Assembly: GCF_009707325.1 (NCBI RefSeq)
Contig: NZ_CP046103.1
Coordinates: forward strand, 2,584,012-2,648,011
Origin: Pseudomonas sp. IB20
GTDB taxonomy: Bacteria > Pseudomonadota > Gammaproteobacteria > Pseudomonadales > Pseudomonadaceae
Reading direction: 5' to 3'
Length of the DNA: 64,000 nucleotides
Every line of letters begins with the position of its first letter. Positions within the stretch are counted from its first letter, which is position 1. Position numbers and translations under genes: made by a program. The notes beneath the pieces were generated by a model. The model was not told the DNA's origin and ran no database searches. It was given only the letters and a program-made list of their open reading frames with translations. Below are positions 44,434-52,863 of the stretch, piece by piece.

Positions 44434-45777
44434 TTGCGCCTGGCGGTCATGTTCGCGTTAGTCAGTGCGCTGCTGCTGGGCACCATTGGTTTCTATCTAT
44501 ATCAGTCGTTACAGCGAGAAATCGCATGGCGCGATGACCAGGCCCTGCTTGGGCGCCTGGAGCGCATGCAGGCGTTGATCAACGACAGTGTCAGCATCGA
44601 GCAACTCAGAAATCGGTCCAAGCTCTACGAAAACATGCTGGGCAATCGCGACAATCTGCTGTGGATTGTCGATGACACTGGCCAGGTGCTGATCGAGATC
44701 AACCCCGTAAGCATGAGCTTGCCCAAGTTACCTGCCGCAGCCCAGGCTCAGCTCGGTGACGGCCACTCTTCAGTGTCGGTGCGGTTTGCCTGGCAGCATG
44801 TCATGCAGGGTGGTCGCGGCTTGACCCTGATCGCTGGCAAGTTGTTGAGTGAGCGCGAGCAGATGCTGGGCGCTTACCGACTCAAGCTTTGGCTCGCGAT
44901 GTCCCTCGGCGCGCTGCTGGCTTTTGTGCTCGGTGGGTGGGTCAGTCAGCGAGGCTTACGACCTGTGCGCCTGCTGGCAAAGCGCGCTGCCGCAATTGAT
45001 GTACACCATCTGCATCTGCGGCTGGATGAGTTCAACGAACTGAGTGAACTGCAAGCGCTCAGCCAAGCGCTTAATAAAATGCTTGCACGCCTTGAAGACG
45101 GGTTCGCCCAGCTATCACGATTCTCAGAGGACCTCGCCCATGAGATGCGTACCCCGCTCACTAACCTGATGGGGCATACCCAACAATCCCTGAGGTATGG
45201 TCGTTCAATCGAGGACTATCAGAACCTGTTGGTTTCCAATCAGGAAGAGTATGAGCGTCTAGCGCGAATGATCGACAGCATGCTGTTTCTCGCGCGTACT
45301 GAGCAGTCGCATGCATCTGTAAGTGATGAGTTCATCAACCTGCACGATCTAGTAGGGCAACTGTGTGAGTATTTTGAAGGCGTGGCGCAAGAGCGTGATG
45401 TCACGCTAATCAATCAAGCCCATGATCAGTTGCGGGCTGACCCGGCCTTGATCCGTCGAGCATTGGCTAACCTGCTCGCCAACGCACTGCGTTATGGGGC
45501 TCGCGCTGCGCCCGTGACGATTAGCAGTGTGATGTGTGAGGACAGGATTGAAGTCACTGTGCACAACCAAGGCCAGCCGATTTCAGCGCAACATCTACCT
45601 CGACTGTTTGAACGCTTTTACCGGTGCGACCCGTCACGCAATCAGCCGGACGATTCTGGTGGCTTGGGGTTAGCGATCGTTCGCTCAATCATGCACCTGC
45701 ATGGCGGCCGGGTGACCGTAGATAGCAGTCAATCAGGAACGCGCTTTCGCTTGGAGTTTCCTATTCGAAAAGATTGA
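44434..45777 (+). CDS. hprS: Heavy-metal/HprS-type sensor histidine kinase
   Basis: About 447 residues: TM1 near 1-22, a periplasmic sensor, TM2 near 148-168, HAMP, then HisKA with phospho-His in FSEDLAHEMRTPLTNLMGHTQ and an HATPase with NLLANALRYGARA, FERFYRCDPSRNQ and GGLGLAIVRSIMHLHGG. The CopS/CusS/HprS architecture is complete. The start is uncertain: a TTG at 44434 follows a frame that is open back to a CTG at 44407 ([12 protein letters not shown]), overlapping the regulator stop; the true start may be one of these. No ATG fits the family start. Confidence 0.87.
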   Translation: MRLAVMFALVSALLLGTIGFYLYQSLQREIAWRDDQALLGRLERMQALINDSVSIEQLRNRSKLYENMLGNRDNLLWIVDDTGQVLIEINPVSMSLPKLPAAAQAQLGDGHSSVSVRFAWQHVMQGGRGLTLIAGKLLSEREQMLGAYRLKLWLAMSLGALLAFVLGGWVSQRGLRPVRLLAKRAAAIDVHHLHLRLDEFNELSELQALSQALNKMLARLEDGFAQLSRFSEDLAHEMRTPLTNLMGHTQQSLRYGRSIEDYQNLLVSNQEEYERLARMIDSMLFLARTEQSHASVSDEFINLHDLVGQLCEYFEGVAQERDVTLINQAHDQLRADPALIRRALANLLANALRYGARAAPVTISSVMCEDRIEVTVHNQGQPISAQHLPRLFERFYRCDPSRNQPDDSGGLGLAIVRSIMHLHGGRVTVDSSQSGTRFRLEFPIRKD

Positions 45778-46151
45778 GTGGTCTTGTAGTCACTGTCGCT
45801 AGACAACTGGCAGAACCTTAGGATCTATTCGAAAAGCTCATCTACCTGTAAAGGCATGGGATGCAACCCTGTTAAGTTCAGGTGATGAGTGTTGGAACGC
45901 GTAGGCGCGCCCCACGCTTAGACTCGAAAAAGTTCTGTACGTAGCTGCGCCTGGGCAGCAGAGGCTTGGGCTGGCATCCCGGTAGCAATGATCGGTAATA
46001 AACGCGGAGCATACCTAGGAAGGGCAGATACGTCATTTAAATAGGGGCAATGACGGGTGTTAATAAGCGGCTTTAACTCGGGGTTTTGGGGACCCTCAGG
46101 CATAAATTCAGATAGAGTTCACCAATGCCTACATCAATCATTAGCTGAAGA
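45778..46151. other. Intergenic stretch at the left of the decay zone
   Basis: No convincing gene. A minus-strand frame of 61 codons (45918-46103, MPEGPQNPELKPLINTRH...) is open but has no ribosome-binding site and no family I recognise; it may be another scrap. Confidence 0.4.
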
Positions 46152-46701
46152 ATGAATCGTCCTCTGTTTGTTTCTCTGGATGGGCCCAAGGGCACCGGCA
46201 AAACCACGCTGTTGGAAGCCGTCACGAAAGCCCTGAGGGCAGGCAACAAAAAGGTGATCCGCTGCGAGAAAAAAGCGATCCCTATCGGCGTGAAACCATG
46301 ACCCTCGTTAACCAATCGTCAGAAACCCCACCCGGGATTTGGAGTTGGGTGTGTGGCGCTTTGCGATAGCCGTGCCTGGATTCCAACGTACTCTAAACAG
46401 CCACCGGAGCATCTCTGATTGATCGCTGGTACCCTCGATGCGCGTTTCGCCGATGTCGTTTGCAGAATTCTCAGTTAAATTGATCGAAAGTCAGTGCCGA
46501 CCTGCATGTCGGGTTGTCACCGCCCCTGATATTTCATGGGCGGGCGCGACGACGGCGGGGCTGAGCAGTACGCTGGAGAACAGTCGCGTGTACGCAGGCG
46601 TTCGAGCGGCGATCGACAAGGCTGGGTTTATGCCGTAATGAAGAACGATTGAAGACGCAACGCGGCAGGTGGTTTCTGAGATCTATCGCGTCCTTCAATG
46701 A
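46152..46701 (+). pseudogene. Broken thymidylate-kinase-like gene
   Basis: From the ATG at 46152 the protein begins MNRPLFVSLDGPKGTGKTTLLEAVTKALRAG, with a clear P-loop (DGPKGTGKTT) as in thymidylate and related nucleotide kinases. The frame is then lost several times. Matching pieces appear in all three frames: SDPYRRETMTLVNQ, CDSRAWIPTYSKQPPEHL, DRWYPRCAFRR, ADLHVGL, PDISWAGATTAGLSS and finally CRNEERIEDATRQVVSEIYRVLQ to a stop at 46699. The order and spacing fit one ancestral gene of about 180-200 codons that has decayed through several indels. The C-terminus matches the scrap at 13239. Confidence 0.65.
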
Positions 46702-46761
46702 TTGCCGGGGAGGTAAACCAAGAGGAAATTAGTGGAATTGGGGAAGAATCAGCCGCGTTTT

Positions 46762-46971
46762 TCAGAAAGTTCCTAAAGAAATCTGTCGAATGATACTCAT
46801 ATGATATTTCTCCTTTACAGCAGCTAGAGCGTCACTTGATAATCGGGCGATATATAAGTTTTCTTCATCGACGAAGGCTAGCTCGGCGTTGCTGACCTCC
46901 CGACTTGGTATATCGTTTCGATACACCAGCCTAACGGCACTGATCTCTAATAGTCTGTCTGGTGTTGGCCG
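46762..46971 (-). pseudogene. Possible C-terminal gene remnant, family unknown
   Basis: A stop-free minus-strand frame (stop TGA at 46762-46764) reads RPTPDRLLEISAVRLVYRN DIPSREVSNAELAFVDEENLY IARLSSDALAAVKEKYHMS. It looks like real protein in composition and is more AT-rich than its surroundings. There is no ATG at the 5' side and a stop directly before it. It is probably the tail of a lost gene, possibly of foreign origin. Confidence 0.3.
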
Positions 46972-47599
46972 TTATCTGCCTGATGCCTATGGCGGCTATT
47001 CAGGTCGGAGGTATGGGCCGAATGGGGTCCAATGGTACATAAATGGTACGAGATAAAGATAAATCAGCTGTAGGCCTTTGTTTTAAAGGCTCTTTGGTTC
47101 AGTAGTTCCAATCCATCACCGGGACGGGAGAGGGGAGCGGTTTGTAAGGGCATTGGGGATCTGAGTTAGCGAGACGAATGGGGCGCAGTTTATCAGGGAT
47201 GGGTCTTGGGTGTCGGGGAGGCGTGTTCCTCGCCATTCACCACTTTGAACGGGGGCGTTGCCGTGTGTGGAATTCGCGGGCCCTGCTCTTGAGTGCCAGA
47301 GATTGGGGAACAACTAAACGACATTTCCTGCGTCGGTTGGCGTTGCAGCTTTGCGATCCTGCTTCCACGTTTCCCACGTCCTTCCGATATTCTTGTCGTG
47401 GAAATTCCAAGACTATGAATAGTCAGTAATGTCCACTTTTGGCCCAGCGTGTGTAAAAGCGCGCTGATGCACTGTCGGCGCGTAGCGCAGAAGGCTGTTA
47501 GCTGAGTAATTGCTCGCAAAAAGTCCTGCGGGTCATCACTAGGGCCTGGGAGCCCCAACGTCACTTCTACCGTGCTGGGTGGCCAAAATAAAGACCTCT
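46972..47599. other. Gene-poor segment of the decay zone
   Basis: No supported gene. Open frames on both strands overlap each other, lack ribosome-binding sites and resemble no family I know. The 5' part is relatively AT-rich. It lies directly before the IS1182 remnant and is probably debris. Confidence 0.4.
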
Positions 47600-47835
47600 T
47601 CAGGCCGACAGCGCCTTCATTAAACAGCGGGTGCCGAGAGTTTTCATGACCCGCTTCAGGTAGGCGAGTACGTTCAAGCTCATCTGCGCACTTACTCCGT
47701 TCAGCTTTCGTGTCAGGAAATGCGTGGCGCCCCTCCATTGTTTGAGTATCCCGAAGGGATGCTCGACCTTGCGCTTGCGGACTCGCCTCATGTCCGGCGC
47801 GTTGCTCAGTCTGGCTTTATACCTCTCGTTTCAAA
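47600..47835 (-). mobile_element. IS1182-type transposase, C-terminal remnant
   Basis: The minus strand reads ERYKARLSNAPDMRRVRKRKVEHPFGILKQWRGATHFLTRKLNGVSAQMSLNVLAYLKRVMKTLG. This matches the end of IS1182-family DDE transposases (KVEHPFGxLKxWMGxxxFLTRxLxxVxxEMSLxVLAYNLKRV). The frame is closed by a stop just upstream, and the family's NLKRV has lost a residue (YLKRV). The other three quarters of the transposase and recognisable terminal inverted repeats are missing, so it cannot move by itself. Confidence 0.75.
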
Positions 47836-47886
47836 TGGTGCAGTTATTCTATTAATTCAGGGGGTGGGCGGTCTCAAGGACCAAGT

Positions 47887-47910
47887 GCAACACCTGATGT
47901 AAGGTGTTGC
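47887..47910. terminator. 9-bp hairpin beyond the VIT1-family gene
   Basis: GCAACACCT and AGGTGTTGC pair perfectly around a six-base loop, 35 bases past the stop of the minus-strand transporter gene. There is no T-run, so it may be a weak or factor-dependent terminator. Confidence 0.35.
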
Positions 47911-47944
47911 CATGCCAACGAAGTACACACATCTCAGCACTGAG

Positions 47945-48646
47945 CTAGACCACGGCGCCAAACAAGTGCCCCACCAGCGCCGTAATCCCCATGGCCAGCG
48001 CCCCCCAGAAGGTCACCCGCCAGGCGCCGGTGATGACTTTGGCTCCGCCGGCGCTGGCGGCGATGGCGCCCAGTGTTGCGAGAAACACCAATGACATGCC
48101 CGATATCCAGGGCACCACGCTGTGCTCCGGCGCGACAAACGTCACCGCCAGGGGCAGGGCGGCACCCACCACAAAGCTGGCGGCGGAGGCCAGGGCGGCC
48201 TGCAAGGGTTTGGCGGTAAGGGTGGCGCTGATACCCAGTTCGTCCCGGGCGTGCGAACCCAACGCATCATGGGCCATCAATTGATCGGCCACCTGATGCG
48301 CCAGTTCGGGTGATACGCCACGATGCATGTAGATGTTGGCGAGCTCGATGTGTTCGGCTTTCGGGTCACTGGCCAACTCGGCCCGTTCGCGGGACAAATC
48401 GGCACGCTCGGTATCCGCCTGGGAGTGCACGGAGATGTATTCGCCGGCGGCCATCGACATGGCGCCGGCCATCAGCCCCGCCATGCCTGTGACCAGCAAC
48501 GTGGCGTGGCTGGCGTTGGCGGCGGCCACGCCGATCAGCAGGCTGGCGGTGGAGACAATCCCGTCGTTGGCCCCCAGGACGGCGGCGCGCAGCCAGCCGA
48601 TACGATCACTGCGGTGGGATTCGGTGTGTCTGTGCATGAATTTCAT
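47945..48646 (-). CDS. VIT1/CCC1-family iron/manganese transporter
   Basis: The 233-residue membrane protein from the ATG at 48646 contains RIGWLRAAVLGANDGIVSTASLLIGVAAANASHATLLVTGMAGLMAGAMSMAAGEYISVHSQADTERADLSRERAEL, the family hallmark. A cytosolic helical insert rich in Glu/His (about 95-140) could bind metal, and three more C-terminal membrane helices follow. Eukaryotic VIT1/CCC1 move Fe2+/Mn2+ out of the cytosol; bacterial relatives are thought to do the same. Upstream in-frame ATGs lie inside the neighbouring apbE region and are not used here. It may be the last gene of the apbE operon. Confidence 0.88.
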   Translation of the reverse strand: MKFMHRHTESHRSDRIGWLRAAVLGANDGIVSTASLLIGVAAANASHATLLVTGMAGLMAGAMSMAAGEYISVHSQADTERADLSRERAELASDPKAEHIELANIYMHRGVSPELAHQVADQLMAHDALGSHARDELGISATLTAKPLQAALASAASFVVGAALPLAVTFVAPEHSVVPWISGMSLVFLATLGAIAASAGGAKVITGAWRVTFWGALAMGITALVGHLFGAVV

Positions 48647-48677
48647 GGTTGAGCGCGACTCACTGTCATTGGGCGGT

Positions 48678-49655
48678 TCATATCGGGCGGGTTTCAATCT
48701 GCGCCTGCAACTGGCCGCCGACAATGGATATTTCCTTGAATTGTTGGCCGTCGCGCAGCACGAACAGCGCGTCCATCCCGCGTTCCTGTGCCAGACGTGG
48801 CCCTTCGGTTTCACCCAGCACCATCAGCGCCGTGGCCCAGGCATCGGCGAGCATGCACGAAGCAGCCACCACGGTGACGGCGGCGAGCGGGTTGCACAGC
48901 GGCGCGCCGGTGGCCGGGTTCATGGTATGAGCATAGGCTTGACCGGCCACGTCGACCCACTGTCGGTAGTCCCCGGAGGTCGCGATCGCGACGTCGCCAA
49001 GCTCCATCACACCCATGACTGCACGCACGCCCCGGTCAGGCTTTTCCACCGCCACGGTCCAGCACTGGCCGTCGGGTTTGACGCCCCGGGCACGCATCTC
49101 GCCATCGATGCCGACCAGGTAGCGGGTGATGCCAAAACCTTCCAGGCAACGGGCCAACTCATCGACGCCAAACCCCTTGGCGATGCCATTCAAATCAAGG
49201 TGCAGCGGCGCGCGTTTGCGCACCTGATTACGTAACGGGTCGACCACCAACGCGGCGCTGGCTGACAGCCGGGTGCGCGGCGGCATCGTCGCGAGCGCCT
49301 GTTCTGTAACGGTCGGTTCTGCGGGGCCGAACCCCCAGGCATTCACCAGATCACCGACGGCAATGTCGAAGGCGCCGCCGGATTGCTGACTGACACGCAG
49401 TGCCGCTGACAGCACCGTTGCCAGTTCCTGGGGCACCGAAATCCATTGCTGCTCGGGGGCAGCATTGAGGCGGTTGAGGTCCGAATCGGGTTTCCAGGTG
49501 GACATTTGCTGGTCCACCTGGGCCACCGCGCACGCCAAGTGAAGACCCACTTCGTCGGTATCTATTCCGGCCCCGGCATAGAACAGGGCAGTGTAGCGGC
49601 TGCCCATGGTTTTGCCGTTCAGGCTGTAGCGCTGCAACTCAGTAGACGTCTTCAC
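48678..49655 (-). CDS. apbE: FAD:protein FMN transferase ApbE
   Basis: A 325-residue ApbE: NGKTMGSRYTALFYA at the N-terminus, VDQQMSTWKPDSDLNRLNAA, GAFDIAVGDLVNAWGFGP, LDLNGIAKGFGVDELARCLEGFGITRYLVGIDGEMRARG, and the C-terminal metal site ASCMLADAWATALMVLG. It moves FMN from FAD onto Thr/Ser of extracytoplasmic proteins. No signal peptide is obvious, so it may act from the inner-membrane face or have an unusual N-terminus. Its start overlaps the end of the flavoprotein reductase gene by 17 bases. Confidence 0.93.
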   Translation of the reverse strand: MKTSTELQRYSLNGKTMGSRYTALFYAGAGIDTDEVGLHLACAVAQVDQQMSTWKPDSDLNRLNAAPEQQWISVPQELATVLSAALRVSQQSGGAFDIAVGDLVNAWGFGPAEPTVTEQALATMPPRTRLSASAALVVDPLRNQVRKRAPLHLDLNGIAKGFGVDELARCLEGFGITRYLVGIDGEMRARGVKPDGQCWTVAVEKPDRGVRAVMGVMELGDVAIATSGDYRQWVDVAGQAYAHTMNPATGAPLCNPLAAVTVVAASCMLADAWATALMVLGETEGPRLAQERGMDALFVLRDGQQFKEISIVGGQLQAQIETRPI

Positions 49656-51819
49656 GGTAGCGTCCTTGTGCCTTGAGGGTCAGCACCGTCAGGTTGAGAG
49701 GTGCCAACACCTCATCGAGGGCATGCATCACGCCTTTTGCCATTTCGCGACTGCCACACACCAGCACCTGGGCGCCTTTTTCAATCAGTCGACGCAGGGC
49801 CTGGGCATCGCCGATCAGCCGGTCTTGCACGTAGCAGCGGTCTTGAACCTGAGAAAAGGCCGCGCGCAATGCTGTCAGGCGCCGGTCGGCCAGGTACTGC
49901 TTGAGTTGCGGCTCGTAGAGGAAGTCCGAGGCCGGGTTGCGCCCGCCCCAATACAAGTGCATTGGGTGGTGGGCCGTGTTGTTGCGGATAAAACCGGCCA
50001 ATGGACCGATGCCGGTACCGGCACCGATCAGGATCACCGGGTGCGTGCCCGACGCCGGGCGAAATTGCGGGTTGGGCTGGATAAACGCTTCGATCGATGC
50101 TCCGATGTCCAGGCCATGAAGGAATTCCGAGCACACGCCACCGTTGTGTTTGCGCACGCAGATTTCCAGCACGCTGTCCTGCGAACCGCTGGCCAGCGAG
50201 TAAAAACGGGGGATCGGACTGCCCGGAGGCACAATCCCGACCAAGTCACCGGCCAGGAAGTCCGGCAGCGCATCGGGTGCCTTGAAGCGCAAGACGTGGG
50301 TCGGTGCGTTCACCTGTTCGCCATAGACGATGCGCTCTGTCAGCAGCAATGGATGGGTCTGTGGCCGCTGCGGGGCATGGACCAGTGTCAGGTCATGTTT
50401 GAGCACGTCGCCCAGCGCGTGGCCCCAACGTGCAAACTCCTGAGAGGATTGGCGGTTGACGGTTTCCAGCCCCAATAACGGTGAGCCACCGGCCTGCAAC
50501 ATCGCGTCCTGCACCTGATGGGCGAACTGACAGAACTGCGCAAACTGGCGGTCACCAAAGCCCAGCACGGCGAAGGGCAGGCCGGGCTTGAGACCGGTTT
50601 TTGCCAGCCGCGCCATGAACTGCGAAGCCGAGGCTGGCGCGTCACCGTCACCGTGGGTCGCTGTGAGGATGATCACGCGTGGGGCGCTGCGGTAGTCGTT
50701 GGCGTATTGATTCATCGCCGCGCTATGCACTCGGTGTCCGGCCAGGTGCAAGGCGTCATGCAAGGTCTTGGCAAAGCCCCAGGTGCTGTTGTTTTCACTG
50801 CCCACCAGAATCACGCTGTCGGCAGAGTGGGCAGGGCTGTTGTGGCGGATGTTCGGGCTCGCCTTGCGCCGGCGCCACCACAACAGGAGGCCGGTGACGC
50901 TCATCAACGGCACACAGAGGGCGCAGAGCCCAAGCGGCAGGCCCAGCCACCACAGGCCTTCACCGGTGTGCAGCTGATAGATCAATTCATAAAGGTTGTG
51001 CATCGAGTCGTCGGCCTGGTATGACAACAAGGCGCCGCTGGCCTGATCCACGTAGCCGTCGCCCTGGGCGGTGCGCAGGGAAAACACGTCCTTCGGGTTG
51101 CCGGGACTGGGGTAGACCAGCTCGCGCAGGTCATTCAGGTCTGTGGCCTGCAAGGCTTGCAGGCTCGCCACTGGCAAGGCCGGCCCGGCACTGACGTGGG
51201 CGGGGAAAGCGGGTTCATTCTGACTGCCGTCGGCGATAAAGCCGAAGGTGGTGGCGGACATATACAGCCCGCTCAAGGCCGACAGCAGCAGCCCGAGCAA
51301 GGCCAGTCGCCCGACTTCAGCATGCCAGCGCTGGTTGAAGGTGCCGCGCAGTGGCCGCAGCAGGTTGCGCCAGCCACCCAGGCGCCGGACCAGCAACAGC
51401 GCTCCGGACACTGACAGCATCAGCATGAACAACGCGCCGACACCCGACACCCCATGGCCCGGTGTGCCAAGGAACATCGAGCGGTGCAGCTCTTTCACCC
51501 AACGCGTGAACGCGGAGGGTGCGTAAGGCGCTAGGCCTTCGCCAGTCAGTGGGTCGACCGTTTCAGCTCCGGCCTGCCCGTTCTGGTTGTAGTAGACGAT
51601 GACCGTCCCGGACGCTGTGCGCTGGATCTGCTCCACGCCCGGGAAGTGATTGGCCACACGCCCGGCCAATTGACCGACGGTGAGTTGCCCGGCCGCGGTG
51701 GGGGTGTTGTGCAAGCGTTCCAGCGCCGGGTCGACCGACAGGATCGCGCCGCTGATGGCCAACAGCATGACCAACAGGGCGGCGATCAGGCCGGACAGGG
51801 AATGGGACTGGCGAAGCAT
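49639..51819 (-). CDS. PepSY-domain membrane flavoprotein reductase (PepSY-flavodoxin-FNR)
   Basis: A 726-residue fusion. The N-terminal third is a PepSY_TM unit: helix 1 LSGLIAALLVMLLAISGAILSV, periplasmic PepSY segments (GQLAGRVANHFPGVEQI), ELHRSMFLGTPGHGVSGVGALFMLMLSVSGALLL and later helices around residues 175 and 300. Next comes a flavodoxin domain (VILVGSENNSTWGFAKTLHDAL, ILTATHGDGDAPASA), then a ferredoxin-reductase module (PRFYSLASGSQD, GGVCSEFLHGL, VILIGAGTGIGPLAGFIRNN). It passes electrons from NADPH through FAD/FMN to the membrane and on to periplasmic flavoproteins. It follows the DUF2271 gene by 25 bases. Confidence 0.92.
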   Translation of the reverse strand: MLRQSHSLSGLIAALLVMLLAISGAILSVDPALERLHNTPTAAGQLTVGQLAGRVANHFPGVEQIQRTASGTVIVYYNQNGQAGAETVDPLTGEGLAPYAPSAFTRWVKELHRSMFLGTPGHGVSGVGALFMLMLSVSGALLLVRRLGGWRNLLRPLRGTFNQRWHAEVGRLALLGLLLSALSGLYMSATTFGFIADGSQNEPAFPAHVSAGPALPVASLQALQATDLNDLRELVYPSPGNPKDVFSLRTAQGDGYVDQASGALLSYQADDSMHNLYELIYQLHTGEGLWWLGLPLGLCALCVPLMSVTGLLLWWRRRKASPNIRHNSPAHSADSVILVGSENNSTWGFAKTLHDALHLAGHRVHSAAMNQYANDYRSAPRVIILTATHGDGDAPASASQFMARLAKTGLKPGLPFAVLGFGDRQFAQFCQFAHQVQDAMLQAGGSPLLGLETVNRQSSQEFARWGHALGDVLKHDLTLVHAPQRPQTHPLLLTERIVYGEQVNAPTHVLRFKAPDALPDFLAGDLVGIVPPGSPIPRFYSLASGSQDSVLEICVRKHNGGVCSEFLHGLDIGASIEAFIQPNPQFRPASGTHPVILIGAGTGIGPLAGFIRNNTAHHPMHLYWGGRNPASDFLYEPQLKQYLADRRLTALRAAFSQVQDRCYVQDRLIGDAQALRRLIEKGAQVLVCGSREMAKGVMHALDEVLAPLNLTVLTLKAQGRYREDVY

Positions 51820-51844
51820 GTTCAGCCTCCAGAAAGGGCAGGTG

Positions 51845-52315
51845 CTACAAATCGTAAGTAAAGGACTCGACATAGGTGCTGCCGTTCGCCGGCTGGCCTG
51901 CGCCCTTGGACGTCAGGGGCACGCTGACATCGACGCGGGCGTCACGTTTGTCCTCGACGGCACTGTCGATGCGGATCTGATACCCGGCATCGATCAGGGT
52001 GTCTGCCAGTTCGACGCTGACTTTGAGCGTGCGCCCACTGCCGACACTGGCGCCGCTGACGCCGTCAAACTCGCTCGGGTTCATCCCGCTGCCACGGGCC
52101 CAGTCGCCCAGGTGCTTGTAGTACTTGGCCTTCTTGCCGGCCACCCACAGGGTTTTCTGGTATTGGCCGTTGGCGTCGGTTACGTAGATCGCCAGGTAGG
52201 CATCATTGCCGCTGTAGTCCTTGAGCTGGGTGGTCAGGGTTACTTCCCGGGCCTGGGCCAACCCCGGCAGGGCAATGGCGCCGGCGAGACAGGTGGCTGC
52301 GATGATCTTTTTCAT
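51845..52315 (-). CDS. Secreted DUF2271 protein, probable FMN carrier
   Basis: The 156-residue precursor from the ATG at 52315 has a Sec signal (MKKIIAATCLAGAIALPGLAQA) and a beta-rich DUF2271 domain: EVTLTTQLKDYSGNDAYLAIYVTDANGQYQKTLWVAGKKAKYYKHLGDWARGS. Residues 84-90 (DGVSGAS) fit the ApbE target pattern D-x-x-S/T-G-A-S/T, so Ser90 may carry covalent FMN. The lysine-rich stretch and the neighbouring apbE support this. It would shuttle electrons from the PepSY flavoprotein in the periplasm. Flavinylation is inferred, not shown. Confidence 0.85.
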   Translation of the reverse strand: MKKIIAATCLAGAIALPGLAQAREVTLTTQLKDYSGNDAYLAIYVTDANGQYQKTLWVAGKKAKYYKHLGDWARGSGMNPSEFDGVSGASVGSGRTLKVSVELADTLIDAGYQIRIDSAVEDKRDARVDVSVPLTSKGAGQPANGSTYVESFTYDL

Positions 52316-52407
52316 GAGGGTGTCCTTGTGATCGTTAGGTCGAGAGCCTGGACCTGCTTGCTGACAGCAACCTGAATCGCAGGAAAAACTCATCGACGGG
52401 TGAGGCG

Positions 52408-52731
52408 TCATTCGGTGAGTGGGCTGCCGAGATAATCCCTGGCATCGCCGTCGTCGCGGAAATGGATCTCGAGCGTGCGCAGGCGCAGCGATGCCGGTGA
52501 GTAGCTGGCTTCGATGGCGTTGCCCTTGCGGTCCAACCCCTTGAGTTCGTAACAACTGTCGTCGACCTTGATGCGTTGTACGCTCCAGCCGTATTGCCGC
52601 TCGACCTGCTGTCGCAAAGTGTCGCGCGGTTGCCAGTCGCTCACCGGGTCGCTGCAGTCGTCGTCGGCCCTGGCGAAACCGCTAAGCAGCAGGCTCAACA
52701 GCGCGGCATGGGCAATAAAACCTGATTTCAT
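52408..52731 (-). CDS. Small secreted PepSY-domain protein
   Basis: The 107-residue precursor from the ATG at 52731 has a signal peptide (MKSGFIAHAALLSLLLSGFARADD) and one PepSY domain: DTLRQQVERQYGWSVQRIKVDDSCYELKGLDRKGNAIEASYSPASLRLRTLEIHFR. The GWSVQRIKVDDSCYELKGLDRKG stretch is typical of PepSY proteins found beside this type of reductase cluster. It is first of the minus-strand operon and divergent from the two-component system. It has two cysteines that could form a disulphide. Confidence 0.85.
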   Translation of the reverse strand: MKSGFIAHAALLSLLLSGFARADDDCSDPVSDWQPRDTLRQQVERQYGWSVQRIKVDDSCYELKGLDRKGNAIEASYSPASLRLRTLEIHFRDDGDARDYLGSPLTE

Positions 52732-52863
52732 GATCTGTCTCCTGCCGAGGTCGGCGTCTGTGGCATACCCCAAGGTGCATTCCTGACAACCAGCTGAATC
52801 TTCAGATTCACGTCAGGTAAGGCGATTAAGGTGCGGCACGACAACCACCACAGGAGGTGCCAG

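Noticed and set aside
43739..45777. CopRS (copper) assignment for the two-component system
   Set aside because: There are no copper genes nearby, while hiuH and an HprR-like box are present; the families are similar, so it is not fully excluded.
45918..46103. A 61-codon minus-strand frame as a small gene
   Set aside because: No ribosome-binding site, no recognised family and it lies in a decay zone; kept only as a note.
47178..47738. Open frames on both strands beside the IS1182 remnant
   Set aside because: They overlap each other, lack start signals and resemble no transposase part or other family.
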